64,000 nucleotides of DNA, from the NCBI RefSeq assembly GCF_004117875.1, contig NZ_RAHW01000004.1, positions 310,001 to 374,000 of the forward strand, read 5' to 3'. Shown one piece after another: positions 45,510-54,196 of this stretch. Each line of letters opens with the position of its first letter. Within the stretch, counting starts at the first letter, position 1. Below the pieces are notes generated by a model. The model was not told the DNA's origin. It searched no databases and worked only from the letters and a program-made list of their open reading frames with translations. The position numbers and the translations under genes were made by a program. The stretch is from Geomonas oryzae (lineage in GTDB: Bacteria > Desulfobacterota > Desulfuromonadia > Geobacterales > Geobacteraceae).

Positions 45510-45873
45510 CCTTTTGGCAGCACTGGGACTATTCCCTCCCCCGGAGTGGGAGGGGCAGGGAGGGGGAGCGTAGCGTCTTCATTCAACCAGCGTCCCCCCT
45601 CCCGACCTCCCTGTATAGACCGGGGACATGGGTGACACATTTGAGATCTTGAGATCGTTCCTACGGTCCTCCGTGGGAACGCACGTTAGGGACGCTCCAG
45701 CGTCCCTAAGCAGACGCCGGAGCGTCCGAGGCTTTGCGTTCCCACGCTGGAGCGTAGGAACGATGTGAAGCACTGCACGAGCCCTCACGTTCCCCCCTTT
45801 GCGAAGGGGGGACAGGGGGGATTTAGCTTGTCAGTTTACACAAACAACTCTAGCCATTGCTATTCGGAGGACG
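45510..45873. repeat. Repeat-rich gap: GC palindrome, GTTCC-type inverted repeat and family B unit
   Basis: There are 364 bases without a gene, made of nested repeats. 45536-45600: family A palindrome copies. 45606-45645: CTGTATAGACCGGGGACATG, like an insertion-sequence end. 45653-45773: an inverted repeat with ends ATCGTTCCTACG and CGTAGGAACGAT, and inner matched GGGACGCTCC/GGAGCGTCC runs. 45785-45822: family B unit (CCCCCCTTTGCGAAGGGGGG then ACAGGGGGGATTT), also found at 52443. Confidence 0.7.
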
Positions 45874-47145
45874 CTACCCAATGACGAGCGACGCCGCGTG
45901 CAGCAGGATGCCGATCATGCCGCCCACGAGCGTCCCGTTCATCCTGATGAACTGCAGATCCGACCCGATGCTGAGCTCGATCTCCTTGATGAACTCCTCG
46001 TTGTCCCACTCCTTCACCGTTCCGGAGATGTGCTTCGCGAACCCGGTCCTAAGCCCGTCGGCGTACCTGCGCACCACCCCTTCCAGGTGCTCGTTGATGG
46101 ACTCGGACAACTCGCCGCTCTTAGAGAGCGTGTTGCCGAGGGCGACCGCCGCGTCCGCCATCTTGTGCCTGATCGCGGAATGCTCCCGCTCCAGGTCCTT
46201 TACCACCCAGCTCTTCAGATCGTCGACCAGCCCCCGGGCGTAGTGCCCCAACTGCTCGTTCCCCACCAGTTCCTGCTTCAACTCCTCGACCCTGGCCCTC
46301 ATCGCGGTGTCGTGCTTCAGCTTCACGATGAAGTCGCCTACGGCGCGGTCGAACTCGTGGCGCAGCTCGTGGCTCGGATCGGCGTTCACCGCGTCGAGGA
46401 AGCCGCTCACCTTCCTCACGATCTTTTCGCCCGCGTTACGGGCGAACTGCGGACGGTTCGGGATGAACTTGCTGAGCAGCGGATACTCGGCGTCCACCCA
46501 GTTGTCGAGGGCGATGGCCACCTTCTCCTGCGCTTCCGGCCTCGCGAGCCATCCCCCCAGGCGACGCAACAACTCGTCCAGCACGACCTGGTGCCTGCTC
46601 TCACTCCTGAGGCTTTCCAGCAGCGCGCCCGCCGAAGAGGCGGCATCGAACTTCTCCACGCGGTCGCTGAGCGCCGCACTCACCACCTTGCTGACCCGCT
46701 CGTCCTCAAGGAAGTCGATCGACTCGGAGATGACACGGGTGATCCCGATGGCGAGCCCCTCGGCGTTCTGCCGCGAGACGAGGTAGTCGCAAAGGCGCCG
46801 GGCCGGGTCGAAGGCGCGCATCCTCTCGACCAGCACCTCGGTGGCGAGAAACTTCTCCTGGATGAACTGCCCGAGGTTGTCGGCGATGGTCTCCTTCTTT
46901 TCCGCGACGATGGCCGTATGAGGGATGGGAAGCCCCATCGGGTGCCTGAAGAGGGCGACTACGGCAAACCAGTCCGCGAGAGCGCCGACCATGGCGGCCT
47001 CGGCGAAGGCGGCAACCCACCCCCAGGCCCCGCTGCCGTGCTGCAGGCGTGCGACGATAAAGAGCAGGGCGGCCCCGACGAGCAGCGCACCGGCTACGGT
47101 CTTGTTCTTTTTCAAAGCTGCGGTTCTTACATCGGTCATCTGCAT
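45874..47145 (-). CDS. DUF445 membrane protein (YjiN-like)
   Basis: A 423-residue protein of unknown function in the DUF445 family. An N-terminal membrane anchor (VAGALLVGAALLFIVA) and a second helix (VAAFAEAAMVGALADWFAVVALF) precede a long Glu/Lys/Leu-rich helical body. A C-terminal hydrophobic segment (LVGGMIGILLHAAS) resembles the second anchor. The start at 47145 is 9 bases after AAGGAG; ATG 47151 is an alternative. No neighbour hints at a job. Confidence 0.85.
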   Translation of the reverse strand: MQMTDVRTAALKKNKTVAGALLVGAALLFIVARLQHGSGAWGWVAAFAEAAMVGALADWFAVVALFRHPMGLPIPHTAIVAEKKETIADNLGQFIQEKFLATEVLVERMRAFDPARRLCDYLVSRQNAEGLAIGITRVISESIDFLEDERVSKVVSAALSDRVEKFDAASSAGALLESLRSESRHQVVLDELLRRLGGWLARPEAQEKVAIALDNWVDAEYPLLSKFIPNRPQFARNAGEKIVRKVSGFLDAVNADPSHELRHEFDRAVGDFIVKLKHDTAMRARVEELKQELVGNEQLGHYARGLVDDLKSWVVKDLEREHSAIRHKMADAAVALGNTLSKSGELSESINEHLEGVVRRYADGLRTGFAKHISGTVKEWDNEEFIKEIELSIGSDLQFIRMNGTLVGGMIGILLHAASLVIG

Positions 47146-47491
47146 GTACATCTACTCCTTGCAAACATATCTCTTTGCTGCGGCTGCAGCGCAGCCTGTC
47201 TTTTTAGCAGGTTCCGTACATCAAGGCAACAGCTCTCATGAGCTTGCCGACTTATCTTAGCACCCAGGCCTGGAGCTATTTCATCCCCCTCCCCTTGCGG
47301 GAGGGGGGAGGGGGTGGGGGAAGATGCCATCATTTCCTCAGTATGCCCGCTTCACCCACCCCCCCAGCCCCCTCCCGTCAAGGGAGGGGGAGGTCGGCGC
47401 CGTTCCGATAACCGGTTGCTACTTTTGCCGCTGCTGTGGTATGACTTGAACCTCGTAAATTAACCGGCGAGAGCCCAGGTAAGGAGAGAGA
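47146..47491. other. Gap between DUF445 and rluB genes
   Basis: There are 346 bases. 47279-47398 is a family A inverted palindrome pair (CCCTCCCCTTGCGGGAGGGG and CCCTCCCGTCAAGGGAGGGGG). The rest is AT-richer; AGGAGAG lies before rluB. No gene is seen. Confidence 0.6.
47279..47398. repeat. GC-rich inverted palindrome pair (family A) upstream of rluB
   Basis: CCCTCCCCTTGCGGGAGGGGG and CCCTCCCGTCAAGGGAGGGGG with the same flanks in opposite order, matching the 6215-6345 pair almost base for base in the cores. Confidence 0.7.
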
Positions 47492-48277
47492 ATGCAGGAA
47501 CGTTTGCAGAAGATTTTGTCACAGGCGGGCATCGCCTCGCGTCGAGAGTCGGAAAACATCATCACCTCGGGGCGTGTGGCCGTGAACGGCACGGTGGTCA
47601 CCGAGCTCGGCACCAAGGCGGACCCGGAAACCGATACCATCACCGTGGACGGCAAGCCGATCGCCGTTGAGGAAAAGCGGGTCTACCTGCTCCTGTACAA
47701 GCCGGTAGGGTACATGACCACCATGAAGGACCCCGAGGGGCGCCCCATCGTCTCCGATCTCCTTAAAGGGGTGAAGGAGCGGGTATATCCCGTCGGCCGT
47801 CTCGACTACAACACGGAAGGGCTTCTGCTCCTCACCAACGACGGCGCTTTCGCCAACATGCTGATGCACCCGAGCCACGAGGTGGACAAGGGATACCTGG
47901 TTCGCGTGAGCGGGCACGTCACAGCAGTGCAGGTCAAGAAGCTCTCCGAGGGGGTGAAGCTGGAGGACGGCATGACCGCTCCGGCGAAGGTCGCGCAGGT
48001 GAGCGAGAGCGAGAACAACTCCTGGATCTCCATCACCATCCACGAGGGGCGCTACCGCCAGGTGCGGCGCATGTGCGAGGCGGTGGGGTTGAACGTCGTA
48101 CGTCTGAAGCGTTCGCGTTACGACTTCCTGGAAATCGGCGAGATGAAACCGGGCGAGTTCAGGGAGCTTACCGCTGAAGAGGTGACCAAGCTCAAAAGGA
48201 AGATCGTTGCGGTCGGTACCGGCCGGGGGCCGAAAAAGACAGGCGTGGTGGCGCGAAGAAAGATCGTGCGCCGCTAG
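47492..48277 (+). CDS. rluB: 23S rRNA pseudouridine synthase (RluB/RsuA family)
   Basis: A 261-residue RNA modification enzyme. N-terminal S4 domain (ERLQKILSQAGIASRRESE) and the catalytic block PVGRLDYNTEGLLLLTNDG with the active Asp. A basic C-terminal tail (KLKRKI...ARRKIVRR). RluB acts on 23S position 2605 in E. coli; RsuA on 16S is the main alternative. AGGAGAGA lies ahead of the ATG. Confidence 0.95.
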   Translation: MQERLQKILSQAGIASRRESENIITSGRVAVNGTVVTELGTKADPETDTITVDGKPIAVEEKRVYLLLYKPVGYMTTMKDPEGRPIVSDLLKGVKERVYPVGRLDYNTEGLLLLTNDGAFANMLMHPSHEVDKGYLVRVSGHVTAVQVKKLSEGVKLEDGMTAPAKVAQVSESENNSWISITIHEGRYRQVRRMCEAVGLNVVRLKRSRYDFLEIGEMKPGEFRELTAEEVTKLKRKIVAVGTGRGPKKTGVVARRKIVRR

Positions 48278-48330
48278 TTTGTCGCGCCGCAGGAAGTGAT
48301 GCGGCCGAAGCCGGTCCTTCGTGAAACAAT

Positions 48331-48359
48331 AAAAGCCGCCCCGTGAAGGGCGGCTTTTT
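48331..48359. terminator. Bidirectional terminator between rluB and MucR-like gene
   Basis: AAAAGCCGCCC and GGGCGGCTTTTT pair across a short CGTGAA loop, with A-run and T-run flanks that serve both convergent genes. Confidence 0.85.
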
Positions 48360-48397
48360 CATTTATATTGAAAGGCTGCAAAGAGGATCACAGGGCT

Positions 48398-48904
48398 TTA
48401 GGCGCTCATCTGCTGCTTTTGTTTCGAGCCGCGGGGCTGTTTGACCGGCTTTTTTTCGGCGCCCCCCTTGGCGGCGAGCTTTGCTGCGCGGACGGCGCGC
48501 GCTTTGGCCAGGTTGTCGGCGAGCCCCTTCTCCTGGGCCATCCGTCTGCGCGCTTCCGAAAAGTTCTTCGCGGTCAGTGCCTGGTTGCTCGGAATGCCGA
48601 ACTGTTTTCTGTACTCTCCGGGTTTTACACCATGCACCTGGGCGAGGTGGCGCGCGAGCGTCTTCATGCCCGTCTTGCCGCACAACATGCAGCTTATCTG
48701 GTCCGGCTGGAACGCTTTCTTCAAGGTAAGCGCCGGTCCCCTTTCGCCGCCCAACTCAATTCCCTCGCCTGTTTCCACTTCCAGTTTCTGCAGAGCGCCA
48801 TGCACCTTCTGCAGTTCAAGAAGCAGATCTTCCCCTGACATCTCTGTAACCGAGGCATGTGAAGAGACAATACTGGCCGTCAACTCGAGCAGTGATGATG
48901 CCAT
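48398..48904 (-). CDS. MucR/Ros-family transcriptional regulator
   Basis: A 168-residue DNA-binding protein. The Ros/MucR zinc finger is visible: CMLCGKTGMKTLARHLAQVH (C-x2-C-x9-H-type ligand set). It is followed by VKPGEYRKQFGI and a basic Ala/Lys-rich tail. The N-terminal half is helical. GGAGGAG lies ahead of the ATG. Related proteins in Rhizobia silence AT-rich DNA; targets here are unknown. Confidence 0.9.
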   Translation of the reverse strand: MASSLLELTASIVSSHASVTEMSGEDLLLELQKVHGALQKLEVETGEGIELGGERGPALTLKKAFQPDQISCMLCGKTGMKTLARHLAQVHGVKPGEYRKQFGIPSNQALTAKNFSEARRRMAQEKGLADNLAKARAVRAAKLAAKGGAEKKPVKQPRGSKQKQQMSA

Positions 48905-49096
48905 CGTTTCGCTCCTCCTTTTAGATTCTTAGTTATGTTACATGAGTCGGCTATTATTAAACTACATGCCTGTTTAAAAGCAAGCGATAAATCACTCGTG
49001 TAAACAAAAAAGTTGACGGCCCTGACAGATTTCTGCTAGGTTTTTGCGCTGATTGCATGCCGGGCGACGGCAGCAAGACAATGAGGGATACTTAGT

Positions 49097-49300
49097 ATGG
49101 GAAGAATTGTAATAGACGAGTTGCGCTGCAAGGGTTGCGGTATCTGCACGATTGCTTGCCCGAAGAAGCTGATCAGGCTCTGCGAGAAGGTCAATATCCA
49201 GGGTTACGCACCTGCCGAAGCTCCCAATCTGGAGCAGTGTACCGGGTGCGCTCTCTGCGCCGAAATCTGTCCTGACGTTGCCATAACCGTCTTCAAGTAA
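49097..49300 (+). CDS. korD: 2-oxoacid:ferredoxin oxidoreductase delta subunit (4Fe-4S ferredoxin)
   Basis: A 67-residue dicluster ferredoxin with two CxxCxxCxxxCP motifs (CKGCGICTIACP and CTGCALCAEICP), which carries electrons from the TPP subunit. It begins the korDABC order seen in the OorDABC complex. A TTGACG element at 49013 could be the -35 of its promoter, with a poor -10. Confidence 0.95.
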   Translation: MGRIVIDELRCKGCGICTIACPKKLIRLCEKVNIQGYAPAEAPNLEQCTGCALCAEICPDVAITVFK

Positions 49301-49405
49301 ATCCTTTCGTTCAGCACTGAGAGATGTCGCAGCGGATCGACCGGTCCGTATCGATATCGGTGTCTCGAAGTGCATCTAAACGAGCAGGAACCGTGGGAGG
49401 GTCAA

Positions 49406-50476
49406 TTGTCTAAACGGCTGTTTGTTAAAGGAAATGAAGCCGCGGCCATGGGTGCTGTCGAAGCCGGCTGTCGCTACTACTTCGGCTATCCGATCACCCC
49501 GCAAAGCGACATTCCGGAATATCTCTCGCGTGAGCTTCCGAAGCTGAACGGCGAGTTCATCCAGGCGGAGAGCGAGATCGGTGCGATCAACATGCTCCTC
49601 GGCGCCTCCGCATGCGGCGTGCGCGCCATGACCTCCTCCTCGAGCCCGGGCATCTCGCTCAAGCAGGAAGGGATCTCCTACATGGCGGGCGCGGAACTCC
49701 CCGGCGTGATCATCAACATCTCCCGTTCCGGACCGGGCCTCGGGGGGATCGACGCCTCCCAGTCCGATTATTTCCAGTCGGTGAAAGGCGGCGGGCACGG
49801 CGGCTACCACATCCCCGTTCTTGCACCTAACTCGGTGCAGGAGATGTACGACCTCACCATGCACGCCTTCGATCTCGCCGACCTGTACCGCACCCCCGTC
49901 ATGCTCCTGGGGGACTCGGTGATCGGCCAGATGAAGGAAGCGCTCATCCCTAACGCGCGCCCGGCGCGCGAGCTCCCGGGCAAGGAGTGGGCGGTGCGCG
50001 GCAAAAGCGGCGCCGAGCAGCGCGTGGTGAAATCGCTCTTCCTTGGCGACGGCGAGCTCGAGGCGCACAACTGGCGGCTGCACGCGAAGTACCAGGTGAT
50101 GAAGGAGAAGGAGTGCATCAGTGAGGAGTACGAGACCGCCGATGCACGCCTAATCGTGACCGGGTTCGGCTCCGTCGCAAGGATCGCCCACACCGCCGTC
50201 ACCATGGCCCGTGAAGAGGGGATGAAGGTCAGTCTCTTCCGTCCGGTCACCCTGTTCCCGTTCCCGGAGAAGGCCATCGCCGAGGCTGCCGGCCGTGCCG
50301 GCAAGGTGCTGGTCGTGGAACTGAACACCGGACAGATGGTCGAGGACGTCCGCCTCTCCGTCGGCGCCGCCGCGCAGGTTTCCTTCTACGGCAGGCCGCC
50401 GGGAGCCGGTTCGCTGCCGTCCCCCGAGGAACTTCTCGAGGTGATCAGGAAGCACTACGACGACACGGCACGCTAG
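49406..50476 (+). CDS. korA: 2-oxoacid:ferredoxin oxidoreductase alpha subunit
   Basis: A 356-residue alpha subunit. It has domain I at the start ([22 protein letters not shown]) and [13 protein letters not shown]. The start is TTG at 49406 with GGAGGGTCAA ahead; the frame is open to 49370. The set probably oxidises 2-oxoglutarate to succinyl-CoA with ferredoxin as acceptor (KOR), central for a reversed or anaerobic TCA cycle; a branched-chain substrate (VOR) is the alternative. Confidence 0.94.
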   Translation: MSKRLFVKGNEAAAMGAVEAGCRYYFGYPITPQSDIPEYLSRELPKLNGEFIQAESEIGAINMLLGASACGVRAMTSSSSPGISLKQEGISYMAGAELPGVIINISRSGPGLGGIDASQSDYFQSVKGGGHGGYHIPVLAPNSVQEMYDLTMHAFDLADLYRTPVMLLGDSVIGQMKEALIPNARPARELPGKEWAVRGKSGAEQRVVKSLFLGDGELEAHNWRLHAKYQVMKEKECISEEYETADARLIVTGFGSVARIAHTAVTMAREEGMKVSLFRPVTLFPFPEKAIAEAAGRAGKVLVVELNTGQMVEDVRLSVGAAAQVSFYGRPPGAGSLPSPEELLEVIRKHYDDTAR

Positions 50477-50492
50477 GCGGGGGAGGGAAGAT

Positions 50493-51233
50493 ATGCAGCA
50501 GGTTTTCAAAAGACCGGAAAGTTTGAAGGACGTTCAGACCCATTTCTGTCCCGGCTGCCATCACGGCACCATCCACCGTCTGGTGGCCGACGCGATGGAC
50601 CTGTACGGCGTTCAGGATAAAACCATCGGTGTCGCTTCGGTCGGTTGCTCCGTGTTCCTTTACGGCTATTTCGACATCGACGTAGTGGAGGCACCGCACG
50701 GCAGGGCGCCCGCGGTCGCCACCGGCGTGAAGCGTGCGAAGCCCGACAACTTCGTCTTCACCTACCAGGGTGACGGCGACCTTGCCGCCATCGGCACCGC
50801 GGAGATCATCCACGCCGCCAACCGCGGCGAGGACATCACCGTCGTCTTCGTGAACAACACCACCTACGGCATGACCGGCGGCCAGATGGCCCCAACCACC
50901 CTGGTGGGGCAGAAGACCTCCACCTCGCCGTACGGCAGGGACAAGTCTAAGGACGGTTCCCCGATCCGGATGGCGGAGCTGATGGCGCAGTTGGGCGGCG
51001 TCGCCTACTCGGCGCGTGTCGCCGTCGACTCGCCCAAGCATGTTCTCGAGGCCAAGAAGGTGATGCGCGAGGCGTTCGGGTACCAGGCAGAGGGGAAAGG
51101 GTTCTCCTTCGTTGAGGTGCTCTCCTCCTGTCCGACCAACTGGGGGATGAACCCCCTCAAGGCGAACGCGAGGGTAGGCGAGGAGATGATTCCGTATTTC
51201 CCGCTTGGCATCTTCAAGAAGGAAGAGGCCTAG
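50493..51233 (+). CDS. korB: 2-oxoacid:ferredoxin oxidoreductase beta subunit (TPP-binding)
   Basis: A 246-residue TPP subunit. CPGCHHG near the start, then [13 protein letters not shown] and [11 protein letters not shown], the TPP/Mg binding block. The order korA-korB matches the family. The ATG is preceded by GGAGGGAAGAT. Confidence 0.95.
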   Translation: MQQVFKRPESLKDVQTHFCPGCHHGTIHRLVADAMDLYGVQDKTIGVASVGCSVFLYGYFDIDVVEAPHGRAPAVATGVKRAKPDNFVFTYQGDGDLAAIGTAEIIHAANRGEDITVVFVNNTTYGMTGGQMAPTTLVGQKTSTSPYGRDKSKDGSPIRMAELMAQLGGVAYSARVAVDSPKHVLEAKKVMREAFGYQAEGKGFSFVEVLSSCPTNWGMNPLKANARVGEEMIPYFPLGIFKKEEA

Positions 51234-51245
51234 CAGGGCCCTTTT

Positions 51246-51286
51246 AACGTAGAACCTAGAACGTAGAACGTAGAACGTAGAACGTG
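51246..51286. repeat. Tandem 7-base repeat in the korB-korC gap
   Basis: Five full copies of AACGTAG (one reads AACCTAG) in a row plus a partial sixth, ending GAACGTGTTC, a palindrome. It lies between the beta and gamma subunit genes, which are otherwise adjacent. Confidence 0.85.
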
Positions 51287-51308
51287 TTCTGCAGTTTGAG
51301 GAGGGACG

Positions 51309-51863
51309 ATGCGTACAGAAGTTTTGATAGCCGGGTTCGGCGGGCAGGGCGTGCTCCTGGCCGGAAACCTGCTTTCCTATGCGGCAATAGATGAAGGCAA
51401 GAACGTGAGCTACTTCCCCGCCTACGGTGTGGAGAAGCGTGGCGGTTCCGCCACCTGCACCGTGGTGATCGCCGACGGCGCGGTCGGCTCCCCCGTGCTC
51501 GGGCACCCGGCGGTGCTCGTGGTCCTGAACCAGGCCTCGCTCGAGCGTTTCGGCGCCAAGGTCCGTCCCGGCGGACTATTGATCGTCAACTCGTCGCTCG
51601 TCGACACCACCGAGCTGAACCGCAGCGACATCACCATCATCCCGGTCCCCATGAACGACATCGCTTCGGATCTCGGCGACCTGAGGATGGTGAACATGGT
51701 TGCGGTAGGGGCTTACGTAGCGCTCACCGAAGCGGTGAAGATGGAGTCGCTCTCCGGCGCCCTGACCCAGGCGCTGCCGGAGCGCAACCACAAGTTCATC
51801 CCCGCCAACGTGAAGGCGATAGAAACCGGGGCGCAGGTGGCAAAATCGAAAAAAGAAGCTTGA
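51309..51863 (+). CDS. korC: 2-oxoacid:ferredoxin oxidoreductase gamma subunit
   Basis: A 184-residue gamma subunit with the GFGGQGVLLAGNLL start, YFPAYGVEKRGG and the VVLNQASLERF segment. GAGGAGGG is ahead of the ATG. It completes the delta-alpha-beta-gamma order, and tRNA-Gln follows 42 bases on. Confidence 0.95.
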   Translation: MRTEVLIAGFGGQGVLLAGNLLSYAAIDEGKNVSYFPAYGVEKRGGSATCTVVIADGAVGSPVLGHPAVLVVLNQASLERFGAKVRPGGLLIVNSSLVDTTELNRSDITIIPVPMNDIASDLGDLRMVNMVAVGAYVALTEAVKMESLSGALTQALPERNHKFIPANVKAIETGAQVAKSKKEA

Positions 51864-51905
51864 CTTTGCTTCCACGATTCTGGTATTAATCTGGTCTCTC
51901 AACGA

Positions 51906-51979
51906 TGGGGTATCGCCAAGCGGTAAGGCAACGGACTCTGACTCCGTCATCCAAGGTTCGAATCCTTGTACCCCAGCCA
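51906..51979 (+). tRNA. tRNA-Gln (anticodon CTG)
   Basis: A 74-base tRNA with a full cloverleaf: acceptor TGGGGTA/TACCCCA, D-arm GCCAAGCGGTAAGGC, anticodon stem ACGGA/TCCGT with loop CTCTGAC, T-arm GGTTCGAATCC, discriminator G and encoded CCA. It closely follows known Gln tRNAs. Confidence 0.97.
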
Positions 51980-52017
51980 TAGCTAATCCAGCTTCATTGC
52001 AAGCTGCTACATAGTTA

Positions 52018-52092
52018 GGTCCCATCGTCTAGTGGTTAGGACACCGGCCTTTCACGTCGGTAACAGGGGTTCAAGTCCCCTTGGGATCACCA
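52018..52092 (+). tRNA. tRNA-Glu (anticodon TTC)
   Basis: A 75-base tRNA: acceptor GGTCCCA/TGGGATC, anticodon loop CTTTCAC (TTC) in stem CCGGC/GTCGG, T-arm GGGGTTCAAGTCCCC, discriminator A and encoded CCA. It lies 38 bases after tRNA-Gln, probably on one transcript. Confidence 0.97.
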
Positions 52093-52096
52093 CCTT

Positions 52097-52133
52097 AAAA
52101 ACAGCGCCAGAAGCAGGGCGCTGTTTTTTTTTG
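52097..52133 (+). terminator. Terminator after tRNA-Glu
   Basis: AAAAACAGCGCC and GGCGCTGTTTTT pair around AGAAGCAG, followed by a run of nine Ts. Confidence 0.9.
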
Positions 52134-52214
52134 TCCATCAGGTGCTGGGAGCCAGGTTTATGTTCTCTCGAAGAACCGTGCGAGACTATTGCGTCCTCCA
52201 AAAATCCCCCCTGT

Positions 52215-52442
52215 CCCCCCTTCGCAAAGGGGGGAACCTTCCTGACCTGCCTGACCGCTTGAGGCAACAGTCCATAGCGTTGCGGAACCGGCTCCCTTTC
52301 TTTCAAATGATACGCTCGGCCATCGCGTCCCCCCTTCGCAAAGGGGGGAACCTTCCTGACCTGCCTGACCGCTTGAGGCAACAGTCCATAGCGTCGCGGA
52401 ACCGGCTCCCTTTCTTTCAAATGATACGCTCGGCCATCGCGT
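52215..52442. repeat. Tandem duplication of a 114-base unit
   Basis: Two copies in direct tandem, 52215-52328 and 52329-52442, identical except for one base (T at 52281, C at 52395). Each unit begins with the palindrome CCCCCCTTCGCAAAGGGGGG and continues with a unique segment ending GGCCATCGCGT. 114 is a multiple of three, so an open frame (38 codons per copy) passes through both. Confidence 0.95.
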
Positions 52443-52474
52443 CCCCCCCTTTGCGAAGGGGGGACAGGGGGGAT
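52443..52474. repeat. Family B palindromic unit before the PAP2 gene
   Basis: CCCCCCTTTGCGAAGGGGGG followed by ACAGGGGGGA(TTT), nearly the same as 45785-45822. Its terminal GGGGGGA could serve as the ribosome-binding site of the following gene. Confidence 0.75.
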
Positions 52475-53332
52475 TTGCTCTTTGCCGTTAATCCCGCCCC
52501 GTGCCGCCGACCCCGGCTTTCCCTACATCCGTCCCTTTTCTCGGCCCTGGCCCTGACTTTCCTGCTATTCCTCACCGCGCCGCTCCACGCCGCGGAGAAC
52601 GTCTTCACCAGCGGCAAGGCCATTTCCGAAGAGGCCGGGCGCCTCGCAGGCGAGACGAAGCTCTTCCTCAAGGGACCGGTTGATCCCTATCTCACCGAAA
52701 CGGCGGTGGCCGCCACCCTCTTCGGAGTTGCCTACGTCTTCGATGAAAAGATCCGCGACGAGTTCGCCGGACCACACCACGGCGTGATGAAGGGGATCAC
52801 CAACGTGGGGAACGCGGTAAGCGATCCGCTTCTGCACCTAGGCGTTGCTGCCGTATTCTACGGCGCCGGGGCTGCGACCGATAATACCAAGGTGATGGGC
52901 TTGGGTGAGGAGATGGGGGAGGCGCTTTTACTGGCCGACGGTACCGTCTTCGTGCTCAAGGGAGTCATCGGGCGCGGGCGCCCGTACCAGGTGGAGAGCA
53001 GCACGAGCTACCGCCCGTTGCAGTACAAGGGGGGCTACGACTCGCTCCCGTCCATGCACACGGCGAGCTCCTTCGCGCTTGCCCACGTCCTCTCTTCCAG
53101 AACCGACAGCGTTGCCGGCAAACTCGCCTGGTACGGCGGGGCGGGGCTCGTCGCCTTCTCCCGCGTGTACCAGACCAAGCACTGGGCCAGCGACGTGGTC
53201 CTTGCCGCCGCCATCGGTGAGTTGGCCGGTGCCACCGTCGGCAGATACCGCTCCCTCGCTCCCGGCGGCGTCACCATCGCCCCGCTCACCATAGAGGGGG
53301 CGCCGGCCGTCGCCGTCGTAGGCAAATTCTAG
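52475..53332 (+). CDS. PAP2-family membrane phosphatase
   Basis: A phosphatidic acid phosphatase-type protein, about 285 residues. Motif 1 KGVIGRGRP (KX6RP), motif 2 PSMHTAS, motif 3 SRVYQTKHWASD (SRX5HX3D) are complete. An exported N-terminus (ALALTFLLFLTAPLHAAEN) suggests a periplasmic or membrane location. The start is uncertain: no ATG fits, and TTG 52475 is the best; the frame is open upstream through the two repeat copies. The repeat may have displaced the native start. Confidence 0.88.
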   Translation: MLFAVNPAPCRRPRLSLHPSLFSALALTFLLFLTAPLHAAENVFTSGKAISEEAGRLAGETKLFLKGPVDPYLTETAVAATLFGVAYVFDEKIRDEFAGPHHGVMKGITNVGNAVSDPLLHLGVAAVFYGAGAATDNTKVMGLGEEMGEALLLADGTVFVLKGVIGRGRPYQVESSTSYRPLQYKGGYDSLPSMHTASSFALAHVLSSRTDSVAGKLAWYGGAGLVAFSRVYQTKHWASDVVLAAAIGELAGATVGRYRSLAPGGVTIAPLTIEGAPAVAVVGKF

Positions 53333-53356
53333 AGATTCACTTAACGTCCCGGCACA

Positions 53357-53450
53357 CCTCCCCCCGGAGGGGGGAGGCTGGGAGGGGGGAAGCCGCACGA
53401 AGCCGCTGCGCGCCCCCTCCCTGGCCCTCCCCCTTCGGGGGCGGGGATGG
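53357..53450. repeat. GC-rich repeat pair (family A)
   Basis: CCTCCCCCCGGAGGGGGGAGG and its inverse CCCTCCCCCTTCGGGGGCGGGG lie between the PAP2 and HAD genes, about 45 bases apart. Confidence 0.65.
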
Positions 53451-53517
53451 CTCGGCACTGAAGATCACGCTTCGTCAGTAAATTTCCAACGTGAACTTAT
53501 ATATAAGGAGCTTCCCA

Positions 53518-54192
53518 ATGCTGAACGCAGTCATCTTCGATTTCGATGGCATCATCGTGGACACCGAGCCGCTGCACTACAAGGCGTTCCAGGAAATACT
53601 GGTCCCCCTGGGGCTTGGCTATTCCTGGGAAGAGTACATGGAGCTCTACATCGGTTTCGACGACCGCGACGCCTTCCGCGAGGCCTTCCGCGTGCACGGG
53701 CGCGCGCTCTCGGAAGATGAGCTGAAGGAGCTGATCCGGGGCAAGGCGGCGGCCTTTCATGACGTCGTTTCCGGCGGCGTGGCGGCTTACCCCGGCGTCG
53801 TGGAGCTGATCCGTTCCATCTCCGGCACACTCCCTCTTGCCCTTTGTAGCGGTGCCCTCAAAAGCGACATCGAGCCGATCCTCAAGCAGCTGGGTCTCAC
53901 CGACGCCTTCGACGTCAAGGTGACCGCGGACGAGGTCGCCGCCTCCAAGCCCGATCCCGAAAGCTACCGTCTCGCGGTTAAGCGTCTGCAGGATCGCTTC
54001 CCCGGCAAGGTCGACGCGGCGGCATCCATCGCCGTCGAGGACACCCCGGCGGGGATCACCTCCGCCACCGGTGCGGGGCTCAAGGTCCTCGCCGTCACCA
54101 ACAGCTATCCGCGGGAGAAACTCTCCGGCGCAAGCCGCGTGGTCAACTCCTTGGTCGGGGTCGATATCGAGGGGCTGAGCCTCCTCGTATAG
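53518..54192 (+). CDS. HAD-superfamily hydrolase (beta-phosphoglucomutase-like)
   Basis: A 224-residue haloacid dehalogenase-fold enzyme. DFDGIIVDTEPLH holds the nucleophile Asp and acid Asp; LCSGALKSDIEP has the second Ser/Thr motif; KPDPESY has the Lys and VEDTPAGITSA the last Asp pair. A helical cap follows motif 1. Sugar phosphate or phosphoglycolate substrates are typical. The ATG at 53518 follows AAGGAG; the frame is open to 53491. Confidence 0.93.
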   Translation: MLNAVIFDFDGIIVDTEPLHYKAFQEILVPLGLGYSWEEYMELYIGFDDRDAFREAFRVHGRALSEDELKELIRGKAAAFHDVVSGGVAAYPGVVELIRSISGTLPLALCSGALKSDIEPILKQLGLTDAFDVKVTADEVAASKPDPESYRLAVKRLQDRFPGKVDAAASIAVEDTPAGITSATGAGLKVLAVTNSYPREKLSGASRVVNSLVGVDIEGLSLLV

Positions 54193-54196
54193 CGCG

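Noticed and set aside
52215-52442. CRISPR array reading of the tandem repeats
   Set aside because: Two long directly joined copies without spacers and no cas genes; not a CRISPR.
52142-52474. The PAP2 frame extended upstream through the 114-base repeats
   Set aside because: The translated repeats are low-complexity and lack relation to phosphatases. It is probably a fortuitous open frame, so the start is placed after the repeats.
51906-52500. Integrated element next to the tRNA genes
   Set aside because: No integrase, no repeated tRNA 3' end and no phage genes are visible downstream; the repeats alone do not show an attachment site.
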